From contig CM057158.1 of NCBI GenBank assembly GCA_029962745.1, forward strand, positions 8,259,528-8,323,527: 64,000 bases of DNA. The letters are read 5' to 3'. Below, piece after piece: positions 35,250 to 45,699 of the stretch (position 1 is its first letter; each line of letters opens with the position of its first letter). A program made the translations under genes and the position numbers. This DNA is from Echinometra lucunter (lineage: Eukaryota > Echinodermata > Echinoidea > Camarodonta > Echinometridae). Below the pieces are notes generated by a model, which made no database searches, was not told the origin of the DNA, and saw nothing but the letters and a program-made list of their open reading frames with translations.

Positions 35250-37685
35250 GGGGGTGTTTCATAAAGCTGTTCGTAAACTTACGCATGACTTTACGTACGA
35301 CTTGAATATGAAGTGCCAAATGGGATGCCCAGCATTTTTACTGACGTTTTAACAAAGTGTGACTGCATTTCCTATAATCCCAAGTAAATTGTGACAATAT
35401 AGATATACTTCGCAAAAAAAAGTTGTAAACAATAGTAATATTAGCTTACAACTGCATATTTTACATTTAGTTGATGCTATTTAGTCACTTCAATTCAATT
35501 CAAAGAAACAGCAATTTATTTTCTTCCAATTTTTTTCTTTTAACCTCCAAAAGGAGGTTTTTTTTTTTAAATTCATCCCCTCTCTTCGGGGTATAATAAT
35601 ATACAAGAAACATAACAACAACAACAACAACAAAGAACAACTTTACAATATCATATACATGTACATTAAAATCAAAACCAAAAAAAAAACAAACAAACAA
35701 AAAGACACAAAATCGTAACAGTTACAGTGTTTGTCCATTTCCTAGATACTTACAAGGAATTTGCCCGTTGTGTTATTTTGTTTTGCTATCCGCTTCCCAA
35801 AGGAGAAATTAAACTCGACTAATTGTATGAAAAGTCTAAACTGTGTTTTTTGTTTTCTATATCTACTGTCGTATTCTTCATCTTGACAAGAAGTCCATCC
35901 CCACTTCCACCTCTCAGAAGATCCTGGGAGTTATATTGCAATCCGATCTGAAATGGAACTCTTAAGTTTCTGATATGATCTCTCGTGCCGGTAAGCGACT
36001 GTACATCTTATGTCGATTACGCCGTTTGGGTGTGTCCTGTAAAGATCTTTTCTTCATCTATTCGACATATATCCGACCTCTAATAGAATACGCCTCTCCG
36101 GTTTGGTCAAGTTCCATTTCGCAACAGTTAGCCTGTAGCTTGGAGAAAGTGCAAAAACGTGTCTGCCGTATCATCACTGGATACCAGCATTCCTACGAGA
36201 GCTCTCTTACCCTTCTTGACCCTTCTTGACCCTTCTTCCCGCCGTCTTGCCCTTCTTGAGTCATTTGCGCTGAAACTGTTCAAATCTCCAAGACATTGTG
36301 ACTTGCTTACCTCCTACCCGTCTCCAAACATCTTGCCGTATTCTCAGAAACTCCGAGCATATTACTTTGCCCCGTTGTAGAACTCAAAGATACCGCTCCT
36401 CAACCATCCCCTCTGTAGTTTGACTCCTAAATGAACAATTATGATTGACTTGTCATACCGTTCCTCTTTCTCCTTTCTCTTTGCGTTCTTCTCTGTTCCA
36501 CCTTCTTTTCCGTCTCTCCCTTTTTCTACCGCTCTCTTTCATTCTATCCTTCTGAAACTGATTGATATGATCTTCCTCAATATGTTTCATAGCCAATTCA
36601 GATTTTAGTCTAATTTCATTGATACTTGATTCTTATGTGTGTTTTTAATGGAAAACATTTATAATGTATTTCTGAATTATTCTCCATTTATGAATAATCT
36701 ATTCAACAGTATTTTGTAATTACACTTTTCGTAATGATAATTTGAATGTTTCATAGTATCCTATATTCGATTCAAATTGTAGCCTTATAATTGAGTCAAA
36801 TAATTTCATGTCATTGATACTTGAAGTTGATTAATTGTCTTATTTTCCTTTCTTGTAGAAAGTATTCTCCCAGTACAGGTATTGTATACTTGAAAGCCAC
36901 ACCACAAATAATTTATTCAGTAGCCTTTACTTCATTGCTAATTCGAATTAAGGCTAGTTACTTATTTTTCTATTACTCACTTTTATGCAATGTAATCAAA
37001 ATACATCATTTCCAAGATGAAGAATGAAATTATTTCTCATATTTTACTTTTGAAGTTTTTTTTTTCCTCACGCTCCTTTGTATATACAAATCACTGCCCA
37101 CTATCTTAATCGCATATCCCATAACTTTTTTTCTATGATCATAATGGTATAATTATGTTTAATTTTTTTTTTTTATGCTTCATACTCTACATGTTTCATT
37201 TTTTAAATTCTGATTTTACTTTGTGATATGTTATTTTGTAAAGCAAACATTATCAGCCTTTCGGCTGCTTTGTTTTGTTGATTTTAATAAACCTGATCAA
37301 GTATATCATTTTTATATTAAAATCATAAAATTTTCTTCCACTTGACTTGCAGGAGTTAACAATAATTTTTTTTCCAATTATTGTGTACAATTTATACATG
37401 GTAACATAATATCTTACAAAAACATAAATCAAGGAAGAAGGCGAGGTCCCTAAAAGCGAATGCTTGTGACGGGCTCACCTGAAGAACTTAGCACATACAT
37501 AAAAATATATAGGATAGCGGAGGGGAGAGAGAGTTTAGAATAAAGAGAAAGGAAGAAGCAGAAGTAGTAGAAAGAAGACTGCAACAGTAACACTTATAAT
37601 GATTCAGAATCCCATTTGGCCTGTCATATTAGAGTCATTTCGTAAAGTCATTTGTAACTATGTACAGCTTTATGAAACACCCCCA
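35250..37685. mobile_element. 2.4-kb element with about 75-bp terminal inverted repeats, carrying a LINE fragment
   Basis: The left end (35251-35325) starts GGGGTGTTTCATAAAGCTGT and the right end (37607-37685) is its imperfect inverse: both contain TGTTTCATAAAGCTGT, ATGACTTTACG, AATATGA and GCCAAATGGGAT in the same order. The interior holds a truncated reverse transcriptase with its 3' UTR and AT-rich filler. No transposase is visible. The poly-G run at the left end blurs the boundary and target-site duplication. Confidence 0.65.
35882..36380 (+). pseudogene. Broken non-LTR retrotransposon reverse transcriptase (3' part of ORF2)
   Basis: The frame from 35882 reads through KILGVILQSDLKWNS, has an in-frame TAA at 35963, continues as VSDMISRAGKRLYILCRLRR, then YSTYIRPLIEYASPVWSSS and LEKVQKRVCRIITGY, the connection region downstream of the RT palm in CR1/Jockey-type elements. 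A 10-bp unit (CCTTCTTGAC) duplicated at about 36210-36230 shifts the frame; similarity resumes in another frame (SRRLALLESFALKLFKSPRH). Catalytic palm motifs are absent, so it is 5'-truncated. It is followed by an AT-rich 3' UTR to about 37300 with a CAGCC-TTTC-GGCTG hairpin (37254-37267) and AATAAA. It is not functional. Confidence 0.85.
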
Positions 37686-37965
37686 GGTCAGCTGTACATG
37701 GCGTGAACTACGTGCGATGGCCCTTCCATTTCTCATCCCATTATAAATCTTCTCTACACCCATGTGATGAGGAAGACTAAATCTTCTACCTGTTCTATTT
37801 GCAATTTCATATCATCAAATGTTAAAGGTATTCAGGAGAAAATAAAAGATGAATCATTTTTAGATGGTGCAAAGAAAAAGGTGAGAATATTATAACTTTC
37901 AGTAGGCCCTAAACACAAGATTTGGAACTCGATGTGGGAAGGGAACTGTACACTGTAAAAATGTT

Positions 37966-38130
37966 GCCGTTTTCACAGGAAATTTCCTGGCAGTCGGAAC
38001 GCCAGAAATGCCCGTTTTTCCACAGTACATTTGTGTAAAATCACAAGTTCCCGTTTGTACAGGAAATTTCCTGGCAGTCGGAAAGCCAGGGATACCCGTT
38101 TTCCACAGTTCATGTATGTAGAATTACAGG
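37966..38130. repeat. About 84-bp tandem repeat with GGAAATTTCC core
   Basis: Two clear units share ACAGGAAATTTCCTGGCAGT and CCCGTTTTCCACAGT-like segments; a decayed third unit follows (ATCACAGGAATTTTTCAAGC to about 38210). The palindrome GGAAATTTCC is in both good units. The array lies at the left edge of segmental duplication A. Confidence 0.75.
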
Positions 38131-38539
38131 ATCCCGTTTATTTAGAGTACACTTTGTAAAAATATTGTATATCACAGGAATTTTTCAAGCAATCGCAACG
38201 CCTAGAGAGTTCGTAATCACACAGCACCCTCTAATATTCCTAACCTATCCTAATCCTACACTAACTTTACACCTATAATCCTACATCCTACACCTAACTA
38301 ATGGATCGTGATATCTACTTCATTATAATAGGGACTATAATATATTGCAGTACTTGATAAAAACAGCTATAGCTTACAATTTTCTAATTTAGATTTTAAA
38401 ATGCTTCCCTATAAATAGATGTTCTGACTATATTGATGCAAATACATTTGGCATGGCAGTTTAAAATGTTACCGTTGCATAAATACAAAATATCAATGAT
38501 ATTTATCTATCTTTTGGTTGTTTATGGTCGATCATGAAC

Positions 38540-38760
38540 ATTAATTAGTTAATTTATTAATTAATTTATTTATTTATCTATCTATTTCTGCATGGTTCAT
38601 GAATCGACATAGTACAAATATGACATAAACAAACAACAGTAATAGACTATACACAAAAATCACAACCATTTCACACTTGCAACTGTGAATAACTGGAAAC
38701 ACATGCAGAGGTGTGGCAATATAAGCTTAATGCTTGAGACTTTGCCACACCTACACCATT
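38540..38760 (-). other. Lectin A 3' flank: perfect 11-bp stem hairpin plus AT-rich tail
   Basis: AGGTGTGGCAA (38709-38719) and its exact inverse TTGCCACACCT (38742-38752) flank a 22-base loop about 205-250 bases downstream of the lectin A stop. On the minus strand an ATAAATAAATAA run follows at about 38560-38580. It could be a 3' UTR hairpin of the lectin mRNA or a LINE tail. It is conserved in copy B at 49652-49695. Confidence 0.5.
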
Positions 38761-38956
38761 CAATATAATTATGTAAAAACACACACATCAAACTAAAAAG
38801 AATGACTAGTTAAACTAATTAAAACATAACTACCTAAAAAATAAGGAAAAGATAATAGCATAGGATATATAAAGTGATATTTATAGGTTTTACAGGAATA
38901 AGAGAAAATAAAAATGGAAAAAAGACATTTATAAACAAAATAGTATCACAATGAGT

Positions 38957-39204
38957 TCAAACAGTGACGTAATGGCGAAATCCGTTCTCTGATGATATAG
39001 TCACTGCCGTGCTGTTAGCGAGGATGCATATCCTTTCCATATCATTATATGCAAACGATAGGCAATCTTGGGTGGATGTACACAAAGAGGCACATCCTAT
39101 GAGCGAGTTTGTTTTGAAGTCATCAGTGATAGCTTCTGGAATAGGCACGAGGCTGTTTCCCTGCTTCCTCCTGAATACTTTTCCTTGTTGGCGTCTCGGA
39201 AGTT
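38957..39204 (-). CDS. Lectin A exon 6: PAN/apple-like domain and stop (residues 288-369)
   Basis: 248 bases, acceptor TTTGGTAG|AA; the stop TGA follows HYVTV. Cysteines at 325, 329, 335 and 347 in the CxxxC-x5-C-x11-C pattern, with LSFAY, are typical of PAN-type modules. The same exon is found in copies B (identical protein) and C. Confidence 0.92.
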
Positions 39205-42200
39205 CTACCAAAAGACAAGGATAGAAATTGTACTTTTTAAAAATTAAAGAGTACCTGCCTTTGTTGGCCGCATATTTCACACCAAACTGTCCCTGATTTC
39301 ATTTTGATGTGGATTGCAATGAATTTTTACAGTACGTCCCCCCCCCCCCCAAGTTTACAGTTGCAGTGTAGTTAGTGGGATATAGTTAGAACGCAAACGC
39401 AAGAAGGCATATCCATTCATAAACATGAAAATTCTTAAGTCTCCACAATTAACACTACTCTCAGCTTCGCTGATGGCAACCAAAGCAAAAACCAATTTTT
39501 CAAGCCCACATTTTGTACCCTTTCACAAAAGTTAATTGTGCTCACTCAAGTGTAAAATATTTCAAGTTTTTTGGTTGAATTTGATAGAAGGGACATGAGC
39601 TATCCTCGGATATGAATTAATTTCTGAAAATATTTCGACATGCTCAGATGGCGAGACTTTTTCCAACATGTTATCATGAATTTCTCATTCCTTCATTTCG
39701 CATGATTTGAGTTATTTTTGGTCGAAGTGGCAAAAAAAATGGAAGCTGAAAGCTGCGGGCTTGACCTTTCCATTCTTTTCCTCTTTTCCTACATTTGGGG
39801 CTGTGGCCATTTTTGCCGAAGGATTATCTCTTCACGGTCTCAATTGCATTCCGTGCTTTTACTTTACTTTTATAATTTCTGTCACATCTGTTCGAGAGTA
39901 AAACTTCAAGCAAAGAGCCTAAGGTAATGATCACATTTCATTTCCATGATATTTTGACTTTTCAAGTACTCTTTATGCAATAATAAGACTTTGATCAAAT
40001 GAATTTCATACTAAAACTGCTTTTGCCCATTACCTTTTCTCTCGCAGATATATCCATGACTTTGAGCACAAATTTGATCACTCCATGTAGCGTAGTTATC
40101 ACCTTTCTTGATTTGAAGACATACGGAACCCATAATGAGAGTACCGATGTTAGCGTACACCAGAGACTCGCCACTCATCCAGATGAATTCATTTTGGTCT
40201 CTGCCCAGAGGACGTCGAGTCAAACCGATCCAGTAGTTCCCATCGCCTGTCGTGGAATTGTATGAAATAAACTGTAAATATTAATCGTCATAATCATCAT
40301 TATCATCATCATCACCACCATAATCATCATCATCATCATCATCATTAGTAATCTCTACAATGACAGGTTTATTGATCCAATGAATTTCTGTAATAAGTAT
40401 CTCTTCAAATGCTGTACGATGATAATTTGATTATATCCTTCTACTCTACATTCTGCAATGACACCATCAGTCAAGGAACCATTTTTCCTCCCGATGTCAT
40501 CCTCTTGACTTCTTACCATTCAGACGACTGACCTTCCACAACTCTGATCATTAAGCCATCGTGATCGCATCATATGTCCTTACCATTTTTTTTTTCTATT
40601 TTTTTTTTCTTCACAGTCAGTAGCATGTTTTCCTTGAATACGGCGCAGCACTTTTTGATTTGTCATTATGTTCCTCTCATTCCCAGTAATTCGCGCCAGC
40701 TCCACATTTCAGGGGCCTCTAATCGTTGAGCTCCTGCATGGCGAGCGTCCATGCCCTTACTTATACAATAGAAAACTCATGACCATGGAGTTCACAAGGC
40801 GTTTTCTTAGTCTAAGATCAATATTTCGTCTCATATGCAACATTTTTGCTTTCACTCAACTCTCTAACATACCTGCACATGTGAGAATGACGTAATTAAA
40901 ATATTGTTGGCCTGGGGAGCATTTCATGAAGAGTTTTGTGAGTGATTTTCACTGACAACTGTTATAAGCTACTGAAAATCCTCGCATCTGATTGGCTGAG
41001 AGCAAATTAGTCAGTGGAAATCACCAACAAGACTCTTCATGAAACGCTCCCCTGATATACCAAGTACACAATGATCTGCTCTGAAAGCATCAAACCGACA
41101 TGATATAATTATTGTGTGCAAATAATAACTAACATGGTCAAGAATAGTGATTAACATAACTGGACTCATACCCATGCTACCCCTAATCATACTGCTGCAT
41201 ATTTCTTTTCATGGTCGGAACGTTAGCCATGCAAGTTGATTGACTGACAGTTGGACATTCAAATTAAATATCTTATAATCCGTACAATATGGTGCAACCT
41301 AATAATGATATGATATTTCAGAAAATAGAAACTCAAACCAGGAAGCAAAGCTTGCCTTGCACACTTAGAATATAAGGTTCAATTTTGCGCCCTAAATGCA
41401 ACAATGGCAGCACCTCTTGGGGTGAAATCTTGTCCCTTACATGAAAAAGGTGCAAAGATGCACCCTTCGGTACTTGTTTGCCCCCGAGAATGCTCGTCTA
41501 CACCCATAAAGGTGCAACTATACATCATTAAGGGTGCAGGAATTTTGGCATTCAAAATGGTGCAAATTTGCATCTTCCCTAAAGGTTACAACCCTGCACT
41601 AGCTCACTGCACCTTTAATGGTACATAATGCTTCTTTGGGTGCAAAGTTGTACCCATAAAGGAGCTCCCAGTGTTGCATGTGAAGGGTGCAAAATGGAAC
41701 CTTTTATTCTCAGTGTGTGGGAACAGCCAAATCTTGTTTTAGTTCGATAAAGATTAATTTCTACGATGATTAAACTCACTTGTGATCAGACTGGCCTGAC
41801 TGAGGAGAAATGTGTTCTCTTCTGCAGTCTCGACGTACACAAGATGTGCTCCATCGGCCTCGCAAAATTGCCTGGCTCCATCTCTAGTGTATGCATTATG
41901 GCACACAAAATAACACGAAGAATTCAGTCTGACATTGTGGCCGTTACAAACAGGGTCTGTAGGTCAGGAATATCATGATGAAATAAGATCTTGACAAGTG
42001 AAGAATACTGGACATTTCCTTCATTAAAATAAAACAATTTAAAAACATAATGAACGTTTTATCCAAGACCAAGTGCCAGGAACACATGTTTCTTGCTGGT
42101 TGGAGTGGGGGAGGGGAGGAGTTAATAGGGCCACCGCTATAATATGACATTTCTTACAGAAGGAGATGAGTAATCTCAGAAAGGTATCTGTCTGAGGTTA

Positions 42201-43538
42201 CGTGAATATTAGTATCAATAACACGTGGCATTTGAAACCTTCCGGCTATCAAAGGGGGAGGGGGGGGGGAGCCAAAAACGGCTCCTCGTCCATGACGAGT
42301 CATACGACTGGTTTGATGTCACTGTGATTCCCAGTCACAAATAGGTTTTTAAGTTCAACTAATTAGCTAATCTCATTAATTTTCTTTCAAATTCCAGTTT
42401 GAGTTGGTTCTTAAGAAGTACAGTAACCATGGTAATAACCATTTACCCACTTTCACAAACAAGTACACAACATACTTATCACCGGCGTAAAGCGAGCGAG
42501 CCAAAATTAACCACTTTTCTGGTTTTCAATTGCATTTTCAAATAGAAATTCTAAAATATGATGGTTGTTTACGACTGATTATTAAAAATCACATTTAAAG
42601 ATTAATTGAAATATCATTTCTTCCTTAAAAAGTGTGGGGGATATTTGTACACGCCATCCCCCCTCTCAAAAAAGTGGGGGGGGATATATCCCCCTATCCC
42701 CCCCCCCCCCCGGGGTTTACCCCAATGATACTTATCACTCCTGCTTATAGTAAGCATGTTCCTAGATTCCTTGCAGGCAATGAAAATGTATTGGTCGGTC
42801 TGACTGATGTCCACCTGGGGAAGGGGGTGGGGTGCCGACACTACGGGTAAATATAGTCTGGTGGTGTTGAATTCTCCATGAGAACCAAATATTACTTGCC
42901 ATTAAAGTGTGAACAATGGCGGATGAAGGAAGTAAACGTACCTGATATGTTTCCTTCACATAAGGCCTCGTGTAAGTGATCGCATCTTTTGTCATTCCAG
43001 CGGTGTTGGGCTAAAGCTTTCATACGAATGCAGTCTGATCCACCATTGCATGATCCACCATCAGGGGAATCCCAAAAGGTGAAGGTCAAAGGCGTTCCGT
43101 CCATCCAGTGAAAGTCTTTATGCTTTCCATCCGTGCCAATCCAGTAGTTGACTGCCATGTTCTTAGCGAGCGCCAAGGAGCGGACGAATTCATCTTCCTC
43201 GACAGACGTGATCTCGACCAGACGAGAGCCCAGACTCTCACACATAAGCCGAGCATTGTCACGTGACTTTCGGGTTGTCGATTCGATGTGGTAACATGAT
43301 GAATTCCAGTGCTGGAATCCTGCGGGACATAGTGCTGCAGATCAGAGAAAATGATGTAAAATAATAAGCTTGTAATCACTCTCTTCAAAACTTGAAGAAG
43401 GCCAGGAAGGCCAAAGGCTTGACTGAATAAAGATTAAGTTCAACTACTTTCCTTTTGTCTCTTGTCTCATTCCTTACTATGCTCACGCTTTAATTTATTG
43501 AGAAACCGTTAACTGTTAACTGATTAAAGTTGGGTATC

Positions 43539-43597
<59 letters not shown>

Positions 43598-43820
43598 ATC
43601 TTTCTGTGCGTAATGTGTACAATGTGAGAAATGTGGGTGCGATTTACCCACGAGAGTATGTGATGCTATAGAACTGGAACAAAAACTTCTCATATATAAT
43701 TTCATTATTATAGTTCTTTCGCTGAAGTGATACAATTATAGAATATTCAATTTCGTATCGATGTTATTGCACTGGAAAACTGTAAGCAAAACTTTGTATT
43801 ATTCTAAATTTGGCTATTGC

Positions 43821-43857
<37 letters not shown>

Positions 43858-45008
43858 ATTCTATCTTATTCATTTTTATTTTCACCGTGATTACAGTTTA
43901 TCACATCTATCACCCCACTCAGAATCCATGAATGTTCCTTTCCTCTTCTTTTTAAATGATTTATTAGAACAAAGCATTCAATTATCAATCAATTAATTTT
44001 TTTACCTGAAAAACTGTCCCTATAGTACTTACTATAGAAACATATGTGATTTAGATGTGGAAACATGATTCATAGTCACGGAATAAAGACAGTGTTCATA
44101 TTTGTTTTAACAATTTCATCATCAGTTATGTCCATGTTAAAGTTCCATCTATCTTGTTCTTTGTAGTCGATAATGAACTCAATTAGTCAATAAGTGATTA
44201 AAATTATTTTGAATCTGATATATACTTACTGTTTTGATACGTGTTCGCACGACACGTAATGAATAACAAAATGACAATGGCTATCTGAAAAGAGAAAAGT
44301 AGGAAAAGTCCTTGACGACATGAATATGAAAGTTAAAATTATCAATTATGTAAGAGGCGCTAGGAATGTAGGCCTGCACAGCATCGGATCCGGAATTTTG
44401 GGGTTACACATTTTCAAAAATTCAAGCGTGTCAAAAACACAGCAAAAGAGAAAAGAAAAGGAACAAAACAAAACGAAAAAGAAGATGTTTTACATATTTT
44501 CATGTATATTTGAGTTTGGAATTTTAAAAAGGGAAGAATGAAGATTTTGAGTTTTTATCGGGGGAGGGAGGGGAGCGGTGGGGAGGTTTTTCTTATGTAT
44601 GTTAGTCGGGCTTAGGTTATCCATTACTTTATTTTACGTTATTCACTATACCACGATTCTCGTATGTTTAGTTTTACGTATAGACCTAATATTATAAGAA
44701 TGAAATAGGATATCAAAGCTGGAAAAATAAAATATAACAAAGCAGGGTCTCCTTGAAAGTCCGGACAACAATGTCCAAAGAATTATTGAATGAAATACAG
44801 TCAGTTTGACAAATATTTAAGGAGGACAAACTATCCAGCAAATTATCATCGTTTGTTTTCAAACTTTGCGAAAACGACAATGTGTCTTCATAATTAATCA
44901 CCTTTCAGGAAATAATTGTGTGAGTGAGAAAAAATATGGATAATCTTTCCTTTTCTTTGATCAAATCAAATATAATATACTCACAATTTTTATCCAGATG
45001 ACTGGCAT
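38957..45008 (-). CDS. Secreted tandem C-type lectin with PAN domain, copy A (369 aa, complete)
   Basis: Six exons (44985-45008, 44230-44284, 42942-43334, 41780-41956, 40034-40246, 38957-39204) splice in frame to 370 codons including stop. Residues 1-24 are a signal peptide (MPVIWIK then hydrophobic IIAIVILLFI). CTLD1 is residues 29-152: CPAGF opening, NYWIG at 89-93, WND at 139-141 (canonical calcium-site motif), with Ser-Pro-Asp (116-118) where EPN/QPD is expected. CTLD2 is residues 161-284: NYWIG 220-224, WSD 271-273, no EPN/QPD. Residues 288-369 are PAN/apple-like with CASLC, CLSFAYND and ICIL. There is no membrane anchor, so it is secreted. Such proteins bind glycans and often act in invertebrate immunity; the role here is inferred. 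Paralogues B and C lie in tandem. Confidence 0.93.
40034..40246 (-). CDS. Lectin A exon 5: C-terminal half of CTLD2 (residues 217-287)
   Basis: 213 bases, phase 1 to 1, donor AAAAG|GTAATG. The acceptor CCACGACAG|GC was chosen over an upstream TTACAG because it keeps phase with exon 4 and gives CTLD2 the same spacing to NYWIG as CTLD1. It encodes DGNYWIGLTRRPLG and TWSDQICAQSHGYICERK. Confidence 0.9.
40914..41052. mobile_element. 139-bp near-palindromic MITE in lectin A intron 4
   Basis: Both ends are GGGGAGC-T/G-TTTCATGAAG-like inverted repeats of about 50 bp (left GGGGAGCATTTCATGAAGAG; right inverse starts GGGGAGCGTTTCATGAAGAG). The same insertion is in copy B (51854-51992), so it pre-dates the duplication. 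Confidence 0.75.
41360..41717. mobile_element. 358-bp inverted-repeat element built of GGTGCA/TGCACC modules
   Basis: About 33-bp imperfect terminal inverted repeats: left CACACTTAGAATATAAGGTT, right inverse CACACTGAGAATAAAAGGTT, each continuing to TTTTGC-G/A-CCC. The interior repeats GGTGCAA and TGCACC in both orientations. It is present in copy B at 52302-52659. No coding capacity. Confidence 0.72.
41780..41956 (-). CDS. Lectin A exon 4: N-terminal half of CTLD2 (residues 158-216)
   Basis: 177 bases, phase 1 to 1, acceptor CCTACAG|AC and donor TCACAA|GTGAGT. It encodes the long-form CTLD hairpin PVCNGHNVRLNSSCYF and helix 1-2 region FCEADGAHLVYVETAEENTF. Cys176 is an extra cysteine absent from copy B. 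Confidence 0.93.
42942..43334 (-). CDS. Lectin A exon 3: whole CTLD1 (residues 27-157)
   Basis: A single 393-base exon encodes the first C-type lectin domain, phase 1 to 1, acceptor CTGCAG|CA and donor ATATCAG|GTACGT. The conserved disulphide cysteines (29, 40, 58, 128, 144, 152) are present plus an extra Cys122. Confidence 0.95.
43544..43593. repeat. CT microsatellite, lectin A intron 2
   Basis: Pure CT run; the matching tract in copy B is at 55326-55376. Confidence 0.95.
43826..43853. repeat. TA microsatellite, lectin A intron 2
   Basis: TA run, shorter than the corresponding tract in copy B (55588-55631). Confidence 0.93.
44230..44284 (-). CDS. Lectin A exon 2 (residues 9-26)
   Basis: Hydrophobic core and end of the signal peptide, IAIVILLFITCRANTYQN; acceptor TTTTCAG|ATA and donor AACA|GTAAGT, phase 0 to 1. 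Confidence 0.9.
44985..45008 (-). CDS. Lectin A exon 1 (residues 1-8)
   Basis: Start codon and first half of the signal peptide, MPVIWIKI; donor AAATT|GTGAGT, phase 0. The tiny exon is supported by the exact in-frame fit to exon 2 and identity with copy B. Confidence 0.88.
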
Positions 45009-45135
45009 TGTTCGCTGCTACTGCAGTATTTCCAACTTTTGAGATATCTGAGAAAGTGATCCGCACCTTCATTAATTATGGTAGCCTACCACCCCGACCC
45101 GCATGAAAAAATGGGCGCATCTGCCCCGTTCAGCG

Positions 45136-45143
45136 TTTAAATA
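45136..45143 (-). promoter_or_regulatory. TATA-like box of lectin A
   Basis: TATTTAAA on the minus strand lies about 130 bp upstream of the start codon, a fitting distance for a start site near 45105-45115 and a roughly 100-base 5' UTR. The same box is kept in copy B. Motif-only evidence. Confidence 0.4.
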
Positions 45144-45699
45144 CCTGTGATCAACCAACATTATTCTCAAAACGAGGGTGATCAGAATGTGGCCCCTACG
45201 CTGAACAATGACGTACAAGAAATGTTGTAGTTGTGAGAGATCGATTCTTACTCAAACATAGAAACATGATTCATTAAAATCAGACAATACGCACTTCCTG
45301 AACGTTATGAATAATTGAAAAAAGTAGGCATGAATACGCGAGGAACGAAGAGTCCCGTAATAAGATTATATCATCCACTAAACAAGCACAAGGGAAAAAT
45401 TTCCATATGTGGTGGCGAATATTTTTTGCCTTTCAGAAATTAGGGACCAATGACCGGGGGAGAAAGAAATGATTAGTCGGATAATTCGGTTCGATTATTC
45501 AATATAAAAATCAAACGCGCGTCAGTGATGTTGTTTCGTTTCCATTAAGTAAACTTTGACAAGCATGATGTAATGAGATTTTTCTTCATTAGGAGAGGTT
45601 CGATTATCCCTTTTGAGTTCATCCGGCCCGAACGGGCAACTGCAGATGAACTTATGCCATGGCGTGCCGTCCGTCGACAATCGTCCTGCGTCCGTCAAC

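Larger units (their letters stand above)
29301..38956. other. Intergenic region between CA8 and the lectin cluster
   Basis: It contains GA/CT and CA microsatellites (30590-30615, 31353-31373, 31388-31600), a candidate exon (32338-32548), a SINE head (33882-33948), a 2.4-kb inverted-repeat element with LINE debris (35250-37685), an 84-bp tandem repeat (37966-38130) and the left edge of the lectin segmental duplication (from about 38187). No other gene is recognised. Confidence 0.7.

Noticed and set aside
40011..40033. Extension of the lectin A CTLD2 exon past the AAAAG|GTAATG site
   Set aside because: Read-through adds a few residues and a stop, whereas splicing here fits the PAN exon phase exactly in both copies A and B.
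40247..40271. Upstream acceptor TTACAG|TTTATT for lectin A exon 5
   Set aside because: It would break the reading frame with exon 4 (phase 1); the acceptor 25 bases downstream restores frame and normal CTLD spacing.
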